This document shows positions 59,778-64,000 of a stretch of DNA of 64,000 nt, piece after piece. The translations under genes were made by a program, and so were the position numbers. Origin of the DNA: CBFIDA01 sp965661085 (GTDB lineage Bacteria; Pseudomonadota; Gammaproteobacteria; Comchoanobacterales; Comchoanobacteraceae); contig CBFIDA010000005.1 of assembly GCA_965661085.1 (NCBI GenBank), positions 1 to 64,000 of the forward strand, read 5' to 3'. The notes below the pieces were generated by a model that ran no database searches, was not told the origin of the DNA, and saw only the letters and a list, made by a program, of their open reading frames with translations. The first letter of the stretch is position 1; each line of letters starts with the position of its first letter.

Positions 59778-60926
59778 ATGGTTCCATTGCACATGCAGAT
59801 GCTTCACATCCACGTTTCAGAAAATTTTGATTACCATTTTGGCGCCAGTTGTCTGACATGCCCTGATGTGGTTAAAGCACTCACAAGCCAAGGACGACAA
59901 GCAGTATGCATTGCCGATGCCGATTTGTTTGCTTTGCATGGCACACATTTGAAAGCCTGTTTGGGGTCATGGCTTGTTGAGGTACTCACTGTACCATCGG
60001 GTGAGACATCAAAGACACAAATCACAAAAACCCTGTTGGAAAACCAGTTGCTTGAGAAGGGATACCAACGGGATGTTTGTCTGGTGGCGTTTGGTGGCGG
60101 CATGATTTTGGATTTGGTGGGTTTCGTGGCGGCCACATATTTGCGTGGGGTGCCGGTGGTGTATTTGCCGACCAGTTTGCTCAGCATGGTGGATGCATGC
60201 ATTGGTGGTAAAGTTGGGATCAATACGCCCTTGGGCAAGAACACCATCGGTCTGGTGCGTCAACCCAGTGCGGTGGTGGCGGATTTGGACTTTTTGGACA
60301 CGTTGCCACAAGTGCAATGGATCTCTGGCATGGCTGAGGTTTTAAAGCATGCCCTGATTGCAGATGCAGCATTTTTGGCTTGGTTGGTCCAGCATCGTGA
60401 TGCACTGTTGACACGAGATCGCGTCTCTGTGTCACACATGCTCACACGCAGTCATGCCATCAAACAACAATTTGTCTCGGGCGATGTGAACGATCAAGGG
60501 CGACGTCAGTGCCTCAATTATGGACATACCTTTGGACATGCATTGGAGTTGGGCAGTCAAGGCCGTGTGCCGCATGGCATTGCGGTGGCACACGGTATGG
60601 TGGTGGCCAACCACATTGCCGTCAGCTTGGGCCACTTGAGGTGCCATGATGCCAAACAGATTGCAGATCATCTGGCAGCCTTTGGTTTGTTGCCGGCTTG
60701 GCCAAGCACATGGTTGTTGCCCTGGGCATCGTATTGGCAGATCATGCTGCGTGATAAGAAAAATCGCGCAGGCATGTGTCGATGGGTCTTGTTAAAAAGG
60801 GCGGGGGAGGTTGCAGGGCAGCCATCGACCCAAGCGGTCACACATGCTGTGTGGCTGGATGCCTGTCAGGCCTGGACTCAAACACATGTGACCACGCATG
60901 CGGAGATGGCATATGGCACAGCATGA
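59778..60926 (+). CDS. aroB: 3-dehydroquinate synthase
   Basis: AroB cyclises DAHP to 3-dehydroquinate with NAD+ and a divalent metal. The motifs are AFGGGMILDLVGFVAATYLRG, PTSLLSMVDACIGGKVGINT, the GKN loop, GMAEVLKHALI, and LNYGHTFGHALE with metal-binding His. Length up to 382 aa (E. coli 362). In-frame ATGs at 59778, 59793 and 59799 are possible and none has a strong ribosome site. It overlaps the start of aroDE by 14 bases, so the two are co-translated. Confidence 0.93.
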   Translation: MVPLHMQMLHIHVSENFDYHFGASCLTCPDVVKALTSQGRQAVCIADADLFALHGTHLKACLGSWLVEVLTVPSGETSKTQITKTLLENQLLEKGYQRDVCLVAFGGGMILDLVGFVAATYLRGVPVVYLPTSLLSMVDACIGGKVGINTPLGKNTIGLVRQPSAVVADLDFLDTLPQVQWISGMAEVLKHALIADAAFLAWLVQHRDALLTRDRVSVSHMLTRSHAIKQQFVSGDVNDQGRRQCLNYGHTFGHALELGSQGRVPHGIAVAHGMVVANHIAVSLGHLRCHDAKQIADHLAAFGLLPAWPSTWLLPWASYWQIMLRDKKNRAGMCRWVLLKRAGEVAGQPSTQAVTHAVWLDACQAWTQTHVTTHAEMAYGTA

Positions 60927-62445
60927 TGCACAGCATGCCCATTCTGCCTGGGTCAAAGTGCTGATGTGTGAGCATTTGGACGATGTCCATGCACAGCTTG
61001 CGCAATTAGACCCTGCATATGATTGGGTGGAGTGGCGCTTGGATGTGCTGTCCTTCGTTCCTTCGGATGATGTGATGCGCGCTGTCATGCGTGCAGCGCC
61101 TGTGCCTGTCATGTTGACATTGAGGACGACAGCGCATGGTGGTCAAGCGCATTTGGGGGCGCAAGCATATGCAGATGCCATCCTGCGTTTGGCGCAGTTG
61201 GCCCCGGCTTATTTGGATTGTGAGTCTCATTTGTCTGATGCCACGCTTGATACCATCTGTGCATGTGCACCACAGACGCGGATTGTGCGCTCGCATCATT
61301 TTTTATCAGGGCCACCTGCATGCTGGTCAAGCGCTTTGCAGGCCATGCGACACGATGGGGTATATGTTTATAAATTGGTTGCAGGTGTATTGAGTACCGC
61401 GCAAGCTTTACAGCAGCTGACATGGTTGCAACAGCATGCGCACACAACCCCTTTGATTGTGCATGCCATGTCGCATACGTTCAGTCGCGTGCTTGCCCCC
61501 TTGATGGGCAGTCGTGTGGTCTATTTTCTCGATCAGCATGGTCCCGGTGGTTTGGATTTGATGTCGGCCAAGGTATTGTATCGCATGCGGTCTCACTGTT
61601 GCACCACACACATCTATGCGTTGTTGGGTGATCCTGTAGAGCACAGTATGGGGCATGTGGTCCACAATCGGTGGTTTGGCATGACAGGGGTGGATGCGGT
61701 GTATGTCAAGATGGCCGTGCAGGTTGATGATTGGCATGCATGTTGGGCACAATTGGTCTCATGGGAACGTTTTAAAGGCGCCAGTGTGACCACGCCATTG
61801 AAAACGGTCATGTCTGCAGTTGCTCAAGAAGGTGATGCCTTGCATGCGGTCAACACCTTGGTACGCTGTCCAACATCGGCATCTTGGCTGGGCCATCAAA
61901 CAGACGGTGTGGGAGCCCATGATGCGTTGGAGCAGTGGTTGGATCAGACACGTCGGATCCTCATGGTGGGTGGTGGTGGCGCCAATCGAGCCATTGCACT
62001 GTATTTGCGGCGGTGTGGCCATGAAGTGACTGTTTTGCAACGCCGTGCTGGGCCATGGTCTGCATGGTTTGTCAAGCACAACATCGATGTGATGGTGGGG
62101 GTGTCTGCATCGCCTGATGTGTTCGATGTGGTGATTTATGGTGTGCCACCTGATGCCTTCATCGATGCATCATGGCAAGCATGGTTGGCCGTTTTGAACC
62201 CAAGGGTCACGATGGATCTGTCTTATGGTCGGTCCAGTCCTTGGTTGCGCTGGGTCCAACAACATTGGCCCTATGCCGTGGCCATGGATGGTCAGGCTCT
62301 GTTTATGGGGCAGGCAAAAGCACAACAACGTTTGTGGCAAGCGGCCATGACACCATTCGGTCAAAGTGGGGTTGTGCGCAATGCCGAGGCAATGCTGCAA
62401 AGCAGTATGGCGCACATCACACCCACGCTGGTCAAAAGAAAATAA
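60913..62445 (+). CDS. aroDE: Bifunctional 3-dehydroquinate dehydratase / shikimate dehydrogenase
   Basis: A fusion of the third and fourth shikimate steps, as in Chlamydia and plants. The N-terminal type I dehydratase has VEWRLDVL, the His in RSHHF and the Schiff-base Lys in YKLVAG, ending near SRVLAPLMGSRVVYFL. The C-terminal dehydrogenase begins about residue 235 (ALLGDPVEHSMGHVVHN) with the catalytic Lys in VTTPLKT, HAVNTLV, the Asp in QTDGVGAHDAL, and the NADP motif VGGGGANRAIAL. The ATG at 60913 has GGAG 7 bases upstream. 510 aa. Its last 85 bases overlap the convergent transporter gene. Confidence 0.93.
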   Translation: MAQHDAQHAHSAWVKVLMCEHLDDVHAQLAQLDPAYDWVEWRLDVLSFVPSDDVMRAVMRAAPVPVMLTLRTTAHGGQAHLGAQAYADAILRLAQLAPAYLDCESHLSDATLDTICACAPQTRIVRSHHFLSGPPACWSSALQAMRHDGVYVYKLVAGVLSTAQALQQLTWLQQHAHTTPLIVHAMSHTFSRVLAPLMGSRVVYFLDQHGPGGLDLMSAKVLYRMRSHCCTTHIYALLGDPVEHSMGHVVHNRWFGMTGVDAVYVKMAVQVDDWHACWAQLVSWERFKGASVTTPLKTVMSAVAQEGDALHAVNTLVRCPTSASWLGHQTDGVGAHDALEQWLDQTRRILMVGGGGANRAIALYLRRCGHEVTVLQRRAGPWSAWFVKHNIDVMVGVSASPDVFDVVIYGVPPDAFIDASWQAWLAVLNPRVTMDLSYGRSSPWLRWVQQHWPYAVAMDGQALFMGQAKAQQRLWQAAMTPFGQSGVVRNAEAMLQSSMAHITPTLVKRK

Positions 62446-63884
62446 TTGTGAATCAAGGGGGTGAGTACTGCATCGGGTGTATGCATCGGATGAAGGGTGT
62501 GATGTGCAATGAATCCAGCAATGGCGCTTGCAAGGCCATTGATCATCATCCACGTCCCCATAAACATTGATTGCCAGCGTTGTGGGATCAAGACACCAAT
62601 CATCGCCAACCCAATTGGTGCGATCAACAGTTCGGCAAAGCTTTCAAAGGTGATTTTGGCCACCACCCAAATCGGTGCCATCAGGTGTTGGACATCGGTC
62701 AACAACAGACCGATTAAAAAGATCATGCTGCCAATACTCATCAAGACCAATCCGGCAGCAAATTTTGTTGGCAAACTTGGTGTCATGTTTGCTTGTTTGC
62801 ATCTTTTGAGCACATGGGCAACCCAGGGTGCGCCTAATAAAATCAACATGGGATTGACGTTCGCAAACCATTGAGGGGGCACTTTGAATCCCAGCACTAT
62901 GCGATCCACATGGTGTTCAATGAACAGCATCAATAGGTTGGGCGTGAGTTGATACATGGTCCAAAAAAGTGTTGCACTTGCAACCAAAACAAAGAACAGC
63001 TTTAGGTTTTGTATTTCCTCGGGCTTGGCCTTGGGCAGTGTCAAAGCAGCCAAAACGATGAAAGCCATGAGGCCCAGGATCAGCGTGATGACATGTGTGA
63101 TGTCGGCAGCATGCAAGGCCAAATGCAAGACAGGCAAGCCAAGCAAAATCAAAGCCAGCATCAGAGCATGCTGTTTTTTAGGTGACCACACCGTTGCCGT
63201 ATGTTTTGTGATCAGGGTGCGATGTTTTATCAAAATGTACAGTGCGGTGATGTTGGCACCAGCACACATCAACATGAGCGTGGTGCGAAAAAAGAAAAGG
63301 GTGGTCAGTCCCGACAGTGTCAAACCGATGACAAAACCAAGATTCATGATGCCATAAGCCCATAAAAAAACCGTGTTGCGTTGTTTGGGTATGGTTTGTA
63401 ACAACTCAGTCAACATGCAATTGATGGTGATGAATGTGAAGCCTGTGCCCATGAGGATGATGGTCAAGCCCCACAGCTGCTGTTCCAAGGCTGTACCAAT
63501 CATGATCAGAGCCCCAACGATCTGGCAACCTAGGCTGAGGGCGCAAAGATTGCGATGGCTGATGAAGCGCCCAATCATGATGCCCCCTAAAAAATGCAAA
63601 CCAAAATGACATGCCATGAAGGTGCTTTCAATGTCAGATGCTTGAGCAGCAGACATCGCAGCATAGTTTGTCAGATACAGCACCATAGAGAACACGATGA
63701 CACTGAACAACGTGCTGCTCAGCAGCAGGATTTGGTAAAGCTTTAGAATCCCGGGCGGCATGGTTTGAAGTGTGCGGGGCACAAGAGATGGCATGGGCAT
63801 GTTTCCAGATATTTTAGAAGACATCGATTCACCAGACAGCTCAGCATCAGGTGATGTCCTGAAGCCGTCCAGACAAAAACCCAT
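62361..63884 (-). CDS. POT/PTR2-family (MFS) peptide transporter
   Basis: A 507-residue membrane protein with about 12-14 hydrophobic helices. LWGLTIILMGTGFTFITINC and TLFWTMYQLTPNLLMLFIE followed by VPPQWFANVNPMLILLGAPW are the pattern of the proton-dependent oligopeptide transporter family (DtpA/DtpD-like). The usual ExxER motif of the first helix is not seen, so the coupling may differ and the substrate is uncertain. Starts at 63884 or 63824 are possible, neither with a strong ribosome site. Uptake of host peptides would suit an intracellular life. The gene end overlaps aroDE tail to tail. Confidence 0.8.
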   Translation of the reverse strand: MGFCLDGFRTSPDAELSGESMSSKISGNMPMPSLVPRTLQTMPPGILKLYQILLLSSTLFSVIVFSMVLYLTNYAAMSAAQASDIESTFMACHFGLHFLGGIMIGRFISHRNLCALSLGCQIVGALIMIGTALEQQLWGLTIILMGTGFTFITINCMLTELLQTIPKQRNTVFLWAYGIMNLGFVIGLTLSGLTTLFFFRTTLMLMCAGANITALYILIKHRTLITKHTATVWSPKKQHALMLALILLGLPVLHLALHAADITHVITLILGLMAFIVLAALTLPKAKPEEIQNLKLFFVLVASATLFWTMYQLTPNLLMLFIEHHVDRIVLGFKVPPQWFANVNPMLILLGAPWVAHVLKRCKQANMTPSLPTKFAAGLVLMSIGSMIFLIGLLLTDVQHLMAPIWVVAKITFESFAELLIAPIGLAMIGVLIPQRWQSMFMGTWMMINGLASAIAGFIAHHTLHPMHTPDAVLTPLIHNYFLLTSVGVMCAILLCSIASALRTTPL

Positions 63885-63932
63885 TGTACACGCTGTGTCA
63901 GTTAAGCATCAAGAGGCTTAAAACGCATCACA

Positions 63933-64000
63933 TCAAGAAGAAGTGGTGGTGTCTTTTTTCTTGGTGGTGTCTGTGGCTTTGGTTTGCACTGTGGTGACAG
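63933..64000 (-). CDS. 3' end of a gene cut by the window edge
   Basis: On the minus strand a frame enters from beyond the window and ends at a TGA (63933-63935). The visible C-terminus is Thr/Lys-rich (TKATDTTKKKDTTTSS). Too little is present to name it. An AT-rich hairpin TTAAGC/GCTTAA (63902-63921) follows, without a T tract. Confidence 0.45.
   Translation of the reverse strand, partial: VTTVQTKATDTTKKKDTTTSS

Noticed and set aside
1..64000. CRISPR arrays, insertion sequences, integrases, phage genes
   Set aside because: No regularly spaced repeats, transposase or integrase motifs, or flanking inverted repeats were seen. The accessory genes carry no visible mobility machinery.

Overview
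The window reads as chromosome of a gammaproteobacterium. The gene order is diagnostic: rplM-rpsI-sspA-sspB, lpoA-yraN with dolP beside it and rsmI divergent, pcnB-folK, prfB-lysS, rpmB-rpmG, and a homodimeric-type pyruvate dehydrogenase (aceE-aceF-lpd). Mixed among these are AT-richer genes of unknown function, an ankyrin protein, proteins with nuclear-localisation-like basic clusters, and a Chlamydia-like shikimate gene set. This suggests a host-associated, probably intracellular gammaproteobacterium (Legionellales-like habit). The exact taxon cannot be fixed from the sequence alone. I see no IS element, CRISPR array, rRNA or phage module.

Layout. 0-10 kb: an arginase-family enzyme, pcnB-folK, coaD, then rpmB-rpmG-murB on the minus strand, trpS, sbcB, a thioredoxin-like protein, yggS and greA. 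10-12 kb: three paralogous small secreted proteins. 12-17.2 kb: dnaK and dnaJ with a heat-shock-type promoter and a terminator between them, a rhodanese, dsbB, and a disordered protein with an NLS-like tail. 17.3-22 kb: tRNA-Lys, prfB with the programmed +1 frameshift, lysS, then ygfZ-bioC. 22-28.3 kb: an accessory stretch with an LPD7-like protein, a membrane-protein gene broken by one in-frame TGA, and two large AT-rich genes that share a promoter motif. 28.5-31 kb: rplM, rpsI (S9 with a long histone-H1-like N-terminal extension), sspA, sspB. 31-41 kb: a membrane-anchored hypothetical, an M50 peptidase, dolP, yraN, lpoA, rsmI, the RNase P RNA gene rnpB, a CPA2-type antiporter, a small hypothetical and the ABC-F protein Uup.

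41-47 kb is the pyruvate dehydrogenase operon. 47-62.4 kb holds the entire shikimate pathway: aroA, aroK, aroC, a type I-beta DAHP synthase, aroB and a fused aroDE, plus pabA and pabB leading to folate. The order aroA-aroK-aroC-aroB-aroDE, the AroDE fusion and the AroA sequence resemble the chlamydial operon. The set is interrupted by an AT-rich block (hypothetical, response regulator, PAS histidine kinase, frameshifted gene) and by the ankyrin gene. The window ends in a POT-family transporter and the 3' end of a further gene.

Functionally the window covers translation (L13, L28, L33, S9, TrpRS, LysRS, RF2, tRNA-Lys, RNase P), protein quality control (DnaK/J, SspA/B, DsbB, site-2 protease), envelope (MurB, LpoA, DolP), acetyl-CoA supply, and chorismate-to-folate synthesis. 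FolK and PabA/B both serve folate. The accessory genes look like secreted or host-directed factors.
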